Counted from the first letter of the stretch, positions 7,956 to 16,628 are shown. The stretch is DNA of 39,638 nucleotides from Acinetobacter harbinensis (GCF_000816495.1 NZ_JXBK01000001.1:1333778-1373415); one strand, 5' to 3'. Translations and numbers: made by a program. The notes: generated by a model not told the origin, from the sequence alone.

Positions 7956-9659
7956 ATGTTGCATTATCAAATCGAATTTGACGACTATCGTCAGCATTTA
8001 ATTCACGTGACACTGCGCTTTTTAGCCGACCCGACGCAAGTGTTATCGTTACCAACTTGGATTCCGGGAAGTTACCTTATTCGCGAGTTCTCCAAACATC
8101 TTGAGTCAGTTAAAGCTTATGATGAAGATGGGCGTCTTTTACAAATTAGTAAATTTGAAAAGAATAAATGGCGTTTGTTTAATACCGATCATGAATTGAT
8201 TACGGTTGAATATGATGTCTATGCCTATGATTTATCCGTGCGCGGTGCTTATGTTGACCAAAGCCGTTTATATGTTAATCCTGCCTGTGTCTGTCTTGGT
8301 TTAGACGGTCAAGAAGATAAAGCGATTGAAGTGGAAATATTCTTGCCGCCCGAGCTTAAACATTTTCAATTGGCGACAGGCTTACCACATAAAAGCTTCG
8401 TTAGCGGCCGTTATACCTTAAAAGCCAAAGACTATGCAGAGCTAATTGATGCACCCTTTGAGTTGGCCGAGCAAAGTCGTTTTAGCTTTGAAGCCGCCGG
8501 TATTGCACATGAATTCGTGATTTCTGGCAAACACGCGATGAATGCTGCGCGTATGCAGCAAGATTTAGAAAAAATCTGTGGTACAGAAATTGCCATGTTT
8601 GGTTCTGCACCTTTTAAAAATTATACCTTTATGACCATGGCAACCGGCAACAGCTATGGCGGTTTAGAGCATCCCAATAGCACCAGTTTAATTACTCCGC
8701 GTGATGACTTGCCACAAGCCGATGAGCTTTTAGAACCCTCTAAAGAGTATCAACGATTCTTGGGTTTATGCAGCCATGAATATTTCCATTCTTGGTTAGT
8801 GAAGTTTATTCGACCGGAAAATTTTGCCCACTATAATTTAAATAAAGAAGGCTATACCTCTTTATTGTGGATTTTTGAAGGCTTTACCTCCTACTATGAC
8901 GATTTGATTTTGCTGCGTAGCGGCGTGATCAATCAAGAAAGTTATGTGACTTTGCTTAAAGCACAAATTGAGCGTTATTTGCAAAATCCGGGTCGTACTG
9001 TTCAAACCGTGGCAGAGTCGAGTTTTGATGCATGGGTAAAATTTTATCGTCCGGATGAAAACACCAATAATGCCGGTACCAGCTATTATAATAAGGGCTG
9101 TTTAGTGGCGCTGTGTTTGGACTTGGGCTTACGTTTACGTGGTTCAAGTTTAGATGCCTTAATGCGTAAGCTGTATGAAAATGCACAACAGGGCATTCAG
9201 GTTAGTGAGCGGACTATTTTTGATTTGTGTCGTGAGCTGACTGGACAAGATTGGGCGGAGCAGATTAATCACCTGATTAATACCACCGATGAATTGCCGC
9301 TGGATCAATTATTACCTGAGTTTGGTTTTTCTTTTGAACTTAAAAATGAACAAGCGTTACCGTTTGGTTTAAAAGTCGTGGATAAACCAGAAGGTGTACT
9401 GATTCAAACTGCCCGTCGTGACGGTGCAGCGGCAAAAGTCGGTCTTTCTGCCAATGATGTGATTCTTGCCATTGATGGCTTAAAAGCCTCTGAAAAATTG
9501 TTAGCAAAATATGTCAAACAAGCCGGCACTTATAGTGTTTATGCGTTTCGCCGTGATGAGTTGATGCAATTTGAACTTCAAGCGGCTGAAACCAGTTTAA
9601 CCACAGTTGAGCTTAAAGTTGAAGATCAAGCCAAAGCTGATAAATGGTTAAAGGCTTAA
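7956..9659 (+). CDS. M61 family metallopeptidase with C-terminal PDZ domain (glycyl aminopeptidase type)
   Basis: 567-aa protein of the M61 glycyl aminopeptidase group. An N-terminal beta domain (about 1-170) is followed by the gluzincin catalytic domain. The zinc motif HEYFH is at 274-278, and the third ligand glutamate is in WIFEGFTSYYDD (about 308). GNSYGGLEH takes the place of the GxMEN substrate motif. A PDZ domain follows (about 460-545, FGLKVVDKPEGVLIQ... GLSANDVILAIDG). There is no signal peptide when ATG 7956 is used, so it is probably cytoplasmic. A TTG twelve codons earlier is less likely; neither has a clear ribosome site. Substrates are N-terminal Gly/Ala peptides in characterised members. 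It is divergent from dacC and ends at a strong terminator. Confidence 0.9.
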   Translation: MLHYQIEFDDYRQHLIHVTLRFLADPTQVLSLPTWIPGSYLIREFSKHLESVKAYDEDGRLLQISKFEKNKWRLFNTDHELITVEYDVYAYDLSVRGAYVDQSRLYVNPACVCLGLDGQEDKAIEVEIFLPPELKHFQLATGLPHKSFVSGRYTLKAKDYAELIDAPFELAEQSRFSFEAAGIAHEFVISGKHAMNAARMQQDLEKICGTEIAMFGSAPFKNYTFMTMATGNSYGGLEHPNSTSLITPRDDLPQADELLEPSKEYQRFLGLCSHEYFHSWLVKFIRPENFAHYNLNKEGYTSLLWIFEGFTSYYDDLILLRSGVINQESYVTLLKAQIERYLQNPGRTVQTVAESSFDAWVKFYRPDENTNNAGTSYYNKGCLVALCLDLGLRLRGSSLDALMRKLYENAQQGIQVSERTIFDLCRELTGQDWAEQINHLINTTDELPLDQLLPEFGFSFELKNEQALPFGLKVVDKPEGVLIQTARRDGAAAKVGLSANDVILAIDGLKASEKLLAKYVKQAGTYSVYAFRRDELMQFELQAAETSLTTVELKVEDQAKADKWLKA

Positions 9660-9681
9660 GAATTGATTGATATATGAAATC

Positions 9682-9714
9682 AAAAACAGAGCATTTAGAT
9701 GCTCTGTTTTTTTT
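9682..9714 (+). terminator. Terminator of the M61 gene
   Basis: AAAAACAGAGCAT / ATGCTCTGTTTTT (9682-9694, 9699-9711), 4-base loop, long T-run. The A-run on the other side may let it also serve the minus-strand lipoprotein gene. Confidence 0.9.
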
Positions 9715-9792
9715 GATGCGAATGTGATTGCATGAATAGCAATTAAGTCTTTAAATTATTGTTTTTAAAAATAAATTATTTATAAATTTTAC

Positions 9793-10152
9793 TTATCGTA
9801 TGCTGATGCGTTGATTGACTTTAATTTTTCGACATTCGCGTTGGCTTTCGAGCAAGGTGCGAAATTTAAAATCATTAAAATATGCATGACGATTTTGTAT
9901 ATTCATATCTTGGCTACTTTTGATTTCTAAGCACTGAAACGGGTGTAAACCCAACAAAATTTCTTGATCTTTTTGGCTTAAATTGGTGGTAGATAAATAA
10001 ATCCAGCCGATGGTGGTGGCAAACTCAATATTATTATTCACCACTACAGGTGAGCTGGTTAATTTAATGGTATGTGTTTTAAGCAACTTACAGCCGGTCA
10101 TGGATAAGCTAAAAATGGTTAATAAACCAAGAAAAAATATTTTCATATACAT
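9793..10152 (-). CDS. Small hypothetical lipoprotein
   Basis: 119-aa protein of unknown family. A signal peptide (MYMKIFFLGLLTIFSLSMTGC) with lipobox SMTGC puts the lipid-anchored Cys at residue 21. The mature part is short and mixed, with two further Cys (in FQCLEIKSS and QRECRKIK) that could form a periplasmic disulfide, and a basic C-terminus. There are two possible starts (ATG 10152 or ATG 10146); neither has a clear Shine-Dalgarno. The gene is isolated, between the M61 terminator and the hydroxyisourate hydrolase operon. Signal peptide plus reading frame make it a likely real gene; no function is proposed. Confidence 0.7.
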   Translation of the reverse strand: MYMKIFFLGLLTIFSLSMTGCKLLKTHTIKLTSSPVVVNNNIEFATTIGWIYLSTTNLSQKDQEILLGLHPFQCLEIKSSQDMNIQNRHAYFNDFKFRTLLESQRECRKIKVNQRISIR

Positions 10153-10344
10153 ATGTATGCAGAGATCAGCGCTGATTTTGCCGAATTATAATCTAGAAAG
10201 ATACGCTTGTTTTTAGTAAATGATCAGCAGTTTTACGAACTACTATTTTTAGTGTGATTGCATGTCATTAGTTTTTTGTCACGTGAATAAACATTACCGT
10301 ACAGATTGAGAACCCATCTTGTTACTCAGCTATATTTATCGCGA

Positions 10345-10372
10345 TTAAAAAAGCTCACATGTGTGAGCTTTA
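10345..10372 (-). terminator. Terminator of the uraH operon
   Basis: AAAGCTCACA / TGTGAGCTTT (10350-10359, 10362-10371) reads on the minus strand as a stem followed by TTTTTT, 16 bases beyond the uraH stop. Confidence 0.8.
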
Positions 10373-10387
10373 TTTCAATCAGAAAAC

Positions 10388-10789
10388 TTAGTTACCGCGA
10401 TAGGTTGAATAACCGTATGGGCTTAAAAGTAGCGGAATATGATAATGCTCGACCGAACCATCGACTTCAAAAATTACTGGAACTTCAGGGAAGAATGATT
10501 TTTGTTTGTGCGCTTTAAACCAGTCACCTGTTTTAAAGGTCACTTTATACATACCTTTTTCTAACTTCTTACCTTCAGGATATAAAGCCGGAATACGTCC
10601 TTGCTCATTTGTCGTCGCTTGAGAAAGTTGAACCCATTTGCCATTTTTCTGTTCTTCAAGGCTGACTTTAACTTCTGATGATGGTAAGCCATCTTGTAAA
10701 TTTAAAACATGCACACTGAGTGGGTTTTGAGCATAGCTTAAGCTTGCGACCAGTGTGGTTGCAGCAGTTAACAGTAATCTTTTCATCAT
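10388..10789 (-). CDS. uraH: Exported 5-hydroxyisourate hydrolase (transthyretin-like)
   Basis: 133-aa HIU hydrolase, which opens 5-hydroxyisourate, the product of urate oxidation. The signal peptide MMKRLLLTAATTLVASLSYA indicates a periplasmic enzyme, as for E. coli HiuH. Family marks: SVHVLNLQDGLPS with the active-site His27, Arg65 in GRIPALY, His117 in EHYHIPLLLSPYGYS, and the C-terminal signature YRGN (usually YRGS; the last residue is Asn here). No urate oxidase or OHCU decarboxylase gene is in the window, so a complete urate pathway is not shown. It is 22 bases downstream of the GlcG/HbpS-like gene and clearly co-transcribed with it, divergent from a two-component system. Confidence 0.93.
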   Translation of the reverse strand: MMKRLLLTAATTLVASLSYAQNPLSVHVLNLQDGLPSSEVKVSLEEQKNGKWVQLSQATTNEQGRIPALYPEGKKLEKGMYKVTFKTGDWFKAHKQKSFFPEVPVIFEVDGSVEHYHIPLLLSPYGYSTYRGN

Positions 10790-10811
10790 AATGGTCTCAA
10801 TTAAAATAAAA

Positions 10812-11297
10812 TTAAAGTGAATTTAAAGTGGTTTGAATACCTTGGCTGGCACAATTATGGTCTTGTTCTGAGCCACCTGAACCTGCCACACCCACTGCGC
10901 CTAAAAGTTGTTTTTTATACATCACCGGTACACCGCCACCGAGTAATAACAACTCAGGTAGGGTATTTAAATTTTGTGCATCAGGGTTTTTTTGTGCATT
11001 TCGCATAAAATCCAGTGTGCTATTTTTACTTGAATATGCAGTAAAGGCTTTACGCTGTGCAGCAATTAAATTATGTGGACCAACTGATTCATGACGTTGG
11101 CTGGCAATGACATTACCGCCCTGATCAAGCACGACCACGGCCGCGGCTTTAGACTGACAGGACTGCATTACATTACGTGCTAATGTATTGGCAATGTCGA
11201 GGCTCATGACATATTCAGTTTTTAATTCGGCATGTGCCACTTGAGATAAAAGTAGTGGCAACAAGGCGCTTGCAAATATCGAGGTGATTAATTTCAT
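10812..11297 (-). CDS. Exported GlcG/HbpS-family protein
   Basis: 161-aa protein with a Sec signal peptide (MKLITSIFASALLPLLLSQVAHA, cut before ELKTEY). It has one GlcG/HbpS domain: the helix MSLDIANTLARNVMQSC, the strand AAVVVLDQGGNVIASQR, the conserved helix LIAAQRKAFTAYSSK, the glycine-rich LLLLGGGVPVMYKKQLLGAVGVAGSGG, and the C-terminal DHNCASQGI. Members bind haem or cobalamin-like ligands; Streptomyces HbpS acts outside the membrane as an accessory redox sensor for a histidine kinase. ATG 11297 is preferred over GTG 11306; neither has a strong ribosome site. First gene of the operon with uraH. The HprR-type operator at 11370-11387 lies upstream. Confidence 0.88.
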   Translation of the reverse strand: MKLITSIFASALLPLLLSQVAHAELKTEYVMSLDIANTLARNVMQSCQSKAAAVVVLDQGGNVIASQRHESVGPHNLIAAQRKAFTAYSSKNSTLDFMRNAQKNPDAQNLNTLPELLLLGGGVPVMYKKQLLGAVGVAGSGGSEQDHNCASQGIQTTLNSL

Positions 11298-11369
11298 CGG
11301 GTTCACACATTCGTTTTTATCTATAGCAACTAATGTAATCTATATTTTCCAAACAAGAGATGACAATCA

Positions 11370-11387
11370 CATTACGCTTTTGTAATC
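11370..11387. promoter_or_regulatory. HprR/CopR-type operator between the divergent operons
   Basis: CATTAC-GCTTTT-GTAATC is an 18-bp interrupted palindrome. It matches the E. coli HprR (YedW) box as I recall it (CATTACAAAATTGTAATG) in both half-sites except the last base. It lies 33 bases before the response-regulator ATG and 72 bases before the GlcG-like ATG, so one site could control both operons. An additional GTAATC half-site is at 11335-11340. Confidence 0.7.
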
Positions 11388-11419
11388 TTGTGCGATATAA
11401 ACGAGCGTTAAAATACAGC

Positions 11420-12091
11420 ATGAATATTTTAATTGTTGAAGATGAATTCAAAATTGCCCAATTCTTGGCGCAAGGGCTGAATGAATCTGGTTATCACAGT
11501 ACAATTGCCAGTGACGGTTTAGAAGCCTTATCGCTGCTACAACAGCAATCTTTTGATTTGGTGTTGCTGGATGTCATGCTGCCTAAATTAGATGGTTGGG
11601 GCGTGTTAGAGACGCTACGCACTTTTTCTAAAATTCCGGTACTAATGCTGACGGCTAAAGATCATGTCTTAGACCGTGTTAAAGGGTTGGAACTGGGCGC
11701 AGATGATTATCTGATTAAACCTTTTTCCTATATTGAATTATTGGCTCGCGTGAAAAGCCTATTAAGACGTATTCCACAGCCGGAATTAGACTGTTATCAA
11801 GTTGAAAACTTAATACTTAATCGTCTCAGTCATGCGGTATATCGCGATCAACAAAAAATTGAGCTGACCAGTAAAGAATTTGTGTTGTTGGAATTGCTCA
11901 TGCAGCATCATGGGGAAGTTTTAACCCGAACTCAAATTGCCTCAATGGTATGGAATATTAATTTTCAGACCGACACCAATGTGGTGGACGTCGCCATTCG
12001 ACGGTTACGTGCCAAAGTCGATGATCCGTTTAATCCCAAACTAATTCAAACCGTGCGTGGTATGGGGTATAAATTGGGTCTATTAGAATGA
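11420..12091 (+). CDS. OmpR-family response regulator, HprR/CusR/CopR-like
   Basis: 223-aa two-component regulator. The receiver domain (1-115) has the acidic pair Glu7-Asp8 (VEDE), phospho-acceptor Asp51 in LLDVMLPKLDGWG, Thr in LMLTAKD, and Lys in DDYLIKPFSY. A winged-helix DNA-binding domain follows (about 130-220; LTSKEFVLLELLMQHHGEVLTR, VDVAIRRLRAKVD, IQTVRGMGYKL). The start is ATG 11420 rather than 11360: the longer frame would place the operator and probable promoter inside the coding region. The gene overlaps the kinase gene by ATGA. The adjacent CATTAC-N6-GTAATC site makes autoregulation and control of the GlcG-uraH operon likely. Signal unknown; copper or oxidants are the relatives' signals. 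Confidence 0.92.
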   Translation: MNILIVEDEFKIAQFLAQGLNESGYHSTIASDGLEALSLLQQQSFDLVLLDVMLPKLDGWGVLETLRTFSKIPVLMLTAKDHVLDRVKGLELGADDYLIKPFSYIELLARVKSLLRRIPQPELDCYQVENLILNRLSHAVYRDQQKIELTSKEFVLLELLMQHHGEVLTRTQIASMVWNINFQTDTNVVDVAIRRLRAKVDDPFNPKLIQTVRGMGYKLGLLE

Positions 12092-13461
12092 GTTTTTTTC
12101 GACGCTTGAGTTTGGAAATGCGATTAAGCGTGGCATTGACACTCATTTCCTGCATTGTTTTTATGAGCATTGCCGGACTGTCGTATCAAAATATGCAACA
12201 GATGTTGAGCGAACAACAAAATCAAATTTTAGCGGCGCGTATTCAGCGCATTGAACTTTTTTTAGATGATGCGGCAACCTTTCAAATCTTAGTCAAACAT
12301 CCCAAACTCTATGAAAATATGCTGGGGCAGGAAGACAGCTTACTGATTTTAAATAATTCGCAGCGCAATTTAATTCAGATTAATCCACTGCATATTCAAT
12401 TACCAACATTGCCATATTCTGCGCAAGTACAATTCACTGACAACCAAGCACGTCAAGCCACCACGCGTTTGGCGTATAAAACGGTGCATTTTGAAGGTCA
12501 GTCTTATCAATTGATTGCCGGTAAACAACTGGCACCCATGCAGAGCATTCTCAAAGACTATGTATGGAAACTCATTTTAAATAGTGTGTTGGGCGTATTG
12601 ATTTTAAGTGCATTGGGCTGGTGGGTTGGACACTATTTATTGCGTTCCATACGTTCACTTATTTTAGAGACTCGACAAATAAATGCTCAGAAACTATCAC
12701 ATCGGATACCACTTGAGTCGAATAGCTTAGAGGTGCAACAACTCAGTCAAGCCATGAATGAAATGTTGGATAAAATCCAAGGCAGTTATCAGCAATTGGC
12801 GCAGTTTTCTGAAGATATTGCGCATGAATTGAGAACGCCATTAAATAATTTAATTGGGCAAACTCAAATTACCTTATCGCAACCGCGCAGCAGTGGTGAG
12901 CTCGAGCAATTGTTATATTCGCATTTAGAAGAATATGATCGCCTGACCAAAATGATTGAAAATATGTTGTTTATTGCCCGTTCTGAACAAGGTCAATCGA
13001 CGCTTGAAAAGCAGCAAGTACCCATCGATGAGGTGCTGTCTCATTTACTGGATTATTTTGAATTTGTGGCGGAAGATAAAAATATCACTGTGCAAATTAC
13101 CGGAGCAAAACAGGTACAGGTATGGGCAAATATGCAACTGTTGCAACGTGCCTTATCCAATCTGATGATTAATGCCATCGATTATGGTTTGCACAATGGT
13201 AAAATAAGCATTGCCATTGAACAGCATGCAGCACAGCTGGAAATTAACGTGCTGACCCATGATGTATTTATTGCCGAGCAGCATTTAAACTCTTTGTTTG
13301 ATCGATTCTATCAAGTCGATGTCAGTCGCCATGCGCATGCACGCACTGGAGGTCTGGGCTTAGCCATAGTGCAATCGATTATGCATTTACATCAGGGCAC
13401 GGCTTCGGTGGAGAATTCTGCACAAGGTGTGGTATTTCGTTTGTTCTTTCCGATTGAATAG
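12088..13461 (+). CDS. Sensor histidine kinase, HprS/CusS-like
   Basis: 457-aa inner-membrane sensor kinase. TM1 is at about 13-33, followed by a periplasmic sensor region of roughly 130 residues (34-162), TM2 at about 163-185 and a HAMP linker. The phospho-acceptor His246 sits in FSEDIAHELRTPLNNLIG. The ATP-binding domain has the N box NLMINAID (Asn362), an F box LFDRFYQVD and a G2 box GGLGLAI. The usual DxGxG G1 box is replaced by THDVFIAEQHL; a degenerate G1 box is also typical of CusS-like kinases. The sensor region has no Cys, and few His or Met residues cluster as in copper sensors. Translationally coupled to the regulator through ATGA. No terminator is seen downstream. Confidence 0.92.
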   Translation: MSFFRRLSLEMRLSVALTLISCIVFMSIAGLSYQNMQQMLSEQQNQILAARIQRIELFLDDAATFQILVKHPKLYENMLGQEDSLLILNNSQRNLIQINPLHIQLPTLPYSAQVQFTDNQARQATTRLAYKTVHFEGQSYQLIAGKQLAPMQSILKDYVWKLILNSVLGVLILSALGWWVGHYLLRSIRSLILETRQINAQKLSHRIPLESNSLEVQQLSQAMNEMLDKIQGSYQQLAQFSEDIAHELRTPLNNLIGQTQITLSQPRSSGELEQLLYSHLEEYDRLTKMIENMLFIARSEQGQSTLEKQQVPIDEVLSHLLDYFEFVAEDKNITVQITGAKQVQVWANMQLLQRALSNLMINAIDYGLHNGKISIAIEQHAAQLEINVLTHDVFIAEQHLNSLFDRFYQVDVSRHAHARTGGLGLAIVQSIMHLHQGTASVENSAQGVVFRLFFPIE

Positions 13462-13741
13462 TCTTTTGTATGGACAGCACATTTACGCTGATAAAATCGG
13501 CTCGATGCGCGATATACATAAAAGACGTTAATCGATCCTTGATGGTGACATAAAAAATAGTTCATCACGACAGTTTTTAATGTGGTGCTTCATCATGCGC
13601 CGCAACATTGCAGTTTAGGCTTTGGCTGCATGGTGGATGATAGGTATGCGAAGCTTTTTTGATCGGGTCTATTGATTAAACCTGTCTGGTGTTCGTAGCC
13701 AGTTGAGCTTTGCTGTTTCAGTAGATCCTCATTAGGCTGGC

Positions 13742-13786
13742 TTTAGCGCATTGCTCATACGATTTGGTGAATGTTTGTGCGCTAAA
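13742..13786. repeat. Spaced 9-bp inverted repeat
   Basis: TTTAGCGCA (13742-13750) and TGCGCTAAA (13778-13786) are perfect inverted copies, 27 bases apart. No T-run follows closely, so it is not a typical terminator. Confidence 0.6.
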
Positions 13787-13859
13787 AAGAGGCTATATTT
13801 CAAAAAAAAAGACATTCTGATTAAAATATCAGCATTTTTAAGCAATATGCGCTATGTGT

Positions 13860-13876
13860 CATTTCGTAGCGAAATG
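13860..13876. repeat. Hairpin upstream of the IDH promoter
   Basis: CATTTCG-TAG-CGAAATG is a perfect 7-bp inverted repeat, 20 bases upstream of the -35 box. It could be an operator; the binding protein is unknown. Confidence 0.5.
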
Positions 13877-13896
13877 TCGTTATCACCGATCTTACG

Positions 13897-13925
13897 TTGA
13901 CTGAAAGGCGGTGAAAGTCGATAAT
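13897..13925 (+). promoter_or_regulatory. Sigma-70 promoter of the monomeric IDH gene
   Basis: TTGACT (13897-13902), exactly 17 bases, GATAAT (13920-13925): a near-consensus promoter. Transcription would begin near 13932, about 95 bases before the ATG. This rules out the in-frame GTG at 13911 as the start codon. Confidence 0.8.
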
Positions 13926-14027
13926 CTTAAGGTTTTATTTAAGCAAATCGGTTTAACACAACCGGTTCACAGGGGTTGGGCCATAAGCTCACTCCCTCAA
14001 AACTCAATTCAACACAAGGGGCTATAT

Positions 14028-16265
14028 ATGGCTGGTGGAAAGTCAACAATCATTTACACATTGACCGACGAGGCGCCACTGTTGGCGACTTACTCGCTAC
14101 TGCCGATCATTGAGACCTTTACTAAGCCTGCTGGCGTCGAGATCGTTAAAACTGACATTTCTGTAGCCGTACGTGTGCTTGCAGAATTCGCGGATTATTT
14201 ACGCGACGAACAAAAAGTGCCAGACACCCTCGCGGAGCTAGGCCGTCTTACTCAAGACCCAAATACCAACATTATCAAACTCCCAAATATTAGTGCCTCT
14301 GTTGGCCAATTGATCTTGTGTATCAAAGAACTCCAGTCAAAAGGCTATGCTATTCCTGACTATCCAGAAAATCCGACCACCGAAGAGGAAAAGGCGCTTA
14401 AAGTCCGTTATGGCAAGTGTCTTGGTTCGGCCGTGAATCCGGTATTACGTGAAGGTAACTCTGACCGTCGTGCGCCTGCTGCAGTCAAGAACTACGTTAA
14501 GAAACATCCGCATTCAATGAGCGAATGGAAAGAGTGGTCACAAACGCACGTTTCACATATGGAACATGGCGACTTCTATCACGGCGAAAAGTCGATGACA
14601 CTAGATCGTCCGCGCAATGTGAAAATGGAGTTAATCACCAACAGCGGTGAGCGCATTGTGCTTAAGCCGAAGTTGGCATTGCTTGATGGTGAAGTCATCG
14701 ATTCCATGTTCATGAGCAAAAAAGCGCTATGTGAATTCTATGAGAAAGAACTTGAAGATTGCCGTGAAGCGGGCATCTTATTCTCGTTGCATGTTAAAGC
14801 GACCATGATGAAAGTTTCGCATCCAATCGTTTTTGGACACTGCGTTAAGATTTATTATAAAGATGCCTTTGAAAAGCACGGTAAGTTATTTGATGAGCTG
14901 GGTATTAACGTCAATAACGGTATGTCGGTGTTGTACGAAAAAATTCAAACTTTACCGACTTCTGTACGTGAAGAAATCATTGAAGATCTTCATGCATGTC
15001 AGGAACATCGTCCTGCACTTGCAATGGTCGATTCAGCAAAAGGCATCACCAACTTCCATTCACCAAATGACGTGATTGTAGATGCTTCAATGCCTGCAAT
15101 GATTCGTGGTGGCGGTAAAATGTGGGGTGCTGACGGCAAGCCTTACGACTGTAAAGCAGTGATGCCTGAATCAACTTTCGCGCGTATTTATCAAGAAATG
15201 ATCAACTTCTGTAAATGGAATGGCAATTTCGATCCGAAGACCATGGGTACCGTACCGAACGTCGGTTTGATGGCACAAAAAGCGGAAGAATACGGTTCAC
15301 ACGATAAAACTTTTGAGATCACTGAAGCCGGTGTAGCGAACATCACAGACCTTGAAACAGGTGAAGTGTTGATGTCGCAAAACGTGGAAGAAGGCGATAT
15401 TTGGCGTATGTGTCAAGTCAAAGACGCACCAATTCGTGATTGGGTGAAGCTTGCGGTCAGCCGTGCGCGTAACTCAGGCATGCCTGCGATCTTCTGGCTT
15501 GACCCGTACCGTCCGCATGAAAATGAGTTAATCAAGAAAGTTGAGAAATACCTGAAAGATCACGATACCACTGGTTTGGATATTCAAATCATGTCTCAAG
15601 TGCGTGCAATGCGTTACACGCTTGAACGCGTAGCACGTGGTCTTGATACCATTTCAGTGACCGGTAATATCCTACGTGATTATCTGACTGACTTGTTCCC
15701 GATTATGGAATTGGGTACGTCGGCGAAAATGTTGTCAATCGTGCCGTTAATGGCCGGTGGTGGCATGTACGAAACTGGTGCAGGTGGTTCAGCGCCGAAA
15801 CACGTTCAACAGTTGGTCGAAGAAAATCACTTACGTTGGGATTCACTGGGTGAGTTCATGGCATTGGCGGTTTCTTTAGAAGAAATGGGCATTAAAGAAA
15901 ATAATGCGCGCGCTAAATTGCTGTCAAAAACACTCGATCAAGCGACTGGTAAATTACTAGACAACGATAAGTCACCATCACGCCGTACTGGCGAGATTGA
16001 CAACCGTGGCAGTCACTTCTATTTGGCCAAGTATTGGGCGGAAGAACTTGCTGCACAGGACGAAGATGCTGAGTTAAAAGCCAAGTTTACTCCGCTTGCA
16101 AAAGCATTGGCTGAAAACGAGCAGAAAATCGTTGCTGAACTTGCAGAAGTGCAAGGTAAGCCTGCGGATATTGGTGGTTACTATGTGGTGGATCAAGCCA
16201 AGGTAAATGCCGTCATGCGTCCGAGTGCGACATTCAATACTGTTCTTGCTGCTGCTCAAGTTTGA
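14028..16265 (+). CDS. NADP-dependent isocitrate dehydrogenase, monomeric type (IDH-II)
   Basis: 745-aa TCA-cycle enzyme converting isocitrate to 2-oxoglutarate with NADP. The length and sequence are those of the monomeric IDH family (PF03971). It begins [20 protein letters not shown], has the conserved [14 protein letters not shown] substrate-binding motif, [20 protein letters not shown], and [20 protein letters not shown], and ends with [13 protein letters not shown] [16 protein letters not shown] 14028 has AAGGGG 6 bases upstream. The fold is unrelated in sequence to the dimeric enzyme at 17641. Having both lets some Acinetobacter and psychrophilic relatives vary isocitrate flux with carbon source or temperature. 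Own strong promoter and terminator. Confidence 0.96.
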   Translation: MAGGKSTIIYTLTDEAPLLATYSLLPIIETFTKPAGVEIVKTDISVAVRVLAEFADYLRDEQKVPDTLAELGRLTQDPNTNIIKLPNISASVGQLILCIKELQSKGYAIPDYPENPTTEEEKALKVRYGKCLGSAVNPVLREGNSDRRAPAAVKNYVKKHPHSMSEWKEWSQTHVSHMEHGDFYHGEKSMTLDRPRNVKMELITNSGERIVLKPKLALLDGEVIDSMFMSKKALCEFYEKELEDCREAGILFSLHVKATMMKVSHPIVFGHCVKIYYKDAFEKHGKLFDELGINVNNGMSVLYEKIQTLPTSVREEIIEDLHACQEHRPALAMVDSAKGITNFHSPNDVIVDASMPAMIRGGGKMWGADGKPYDCKAVMPESTFARIYQEMINFCKWNGNFDPKTMGTVPNVGLMAQKAEEYGSHDKTFEITEAGVANITDLETGEVLMSQNVEEGDIWRMCQVKDAPIRDWVKLAVSRARNSGMPAIFWLDPYRPHENELIKKVEKYLKDHDTTGLDIQIMSQVRAMRYTLERVARGLDTISVTGNILRDYLTDLFPIMELGTSAKMLSIVPLMAGGGMYETGAGGSAPKHVQQLVEENHLRWDSLGEFMALAVSLEEMGIKENNARAKLLSKTLDQATGKLLDNDKSPSRRTGEIDNRGSHFYLAKYWAEELAAQDEDAELKAKFTPLAKALAENEQKIVAELAEVQGKPADIGGYYVVDQAKVNAVMRPSATFNTVLAAAQV

Positions 16266-16276
16266 TCAGTTGATGC

Positions 16277-16296
16277 TACTGACGATCTAGTCAGTA
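16277..16296 (+). repeat. Hairpin between IDH stop and terminator
   Basis: TACTGAC (16277-16283) and GTCAGTA (16290-16296) form a 7-bp stem with a 6-base loop but no T-run. It may protect the mRNA 3' end. Confidence 0.45.
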
Positions 16297-16305
16297 ATTG
16301 ATGTG

Positions 16306-16337
16306 AAAAGCCGGTGCATATGCGCCGGCTTTTTTTC
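16306..16337 (+). terminator. Terminator of the monomeric IDH gene
   Basis: AAAAGCCGGTGC / GCGCCGGCTTTT stem with one G-U pair, followed by seven T. Confidence 0.9.
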
Positions 16338-16584
16338 GCTGCTAATTTATAGCAGGTAAATTTTCCTTTAAAAAGTGCAATCGATGTTACGCCGTGCTGC
16401 TGGCTTAGATTCTGAATCTATATAAAGATGAAATTGTTACGGAAGATTCAGCTTAATAGATGATTTTTCATTTTTTATCAGGTGAATTGAAGGTCATATT
16501 TTTTCGCTAAGAGAATACATCTCATCAAATAAATTTGATGGAATAGATGAGTGAATTACGCGCCTGAACTTTTATTTTTTGCAT
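16338..16584. other. AT-rich intergenic stretch
   Basis: Between the terminators of monomeric IDH and rluE. No gene or distinct motif seen. Confidence 0.6.
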
Positions 16585-16617
16585 AAAAAACCGCAGTACA
16601 AGGCTGCGGTTTTTTTA
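16585..16617 (-). terminator. Bidirectional terminator at the rluE 3' end
   Basis: AAAAAACCGCAG / CTGCGGTTTTTT (16585-16596, 16604-16615) with an A-run and a T-run on either side, 12 bases beyond the rluE stop. Confidence 0.88.
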
Positions 16618-16628
16618 AAATCTAGTGC

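Larger units (their letters stand above)
13462..14027. other. Long intergenic region upstream of monomeric IDH
   Basis: About 570 bases without a convincing gene. It is less AT-rich than other gaps here. It contains a spaced inverted repeat (13742-13786), a small hairpin (13860-13876) and the promoter at 13897-13925. A small RNA or a decayed gene cannot be excluded. Confidence 0.6.

Noticed and set aside
11360..11419. Response regulator starting at ATG 11360
   Set aside because: It would translate the HprR-type operator; the receiver domain begins at MNILIVEDE, ATG 11420.
13911..14027. N-terminal extension of monomeric IDH from GTG 13911
   Set aside because: The GTG lies between the -35 and -10 of a near-consensus promoter, and the family start [11 protein letters not shown] at 14028 has a strong ribosome site.
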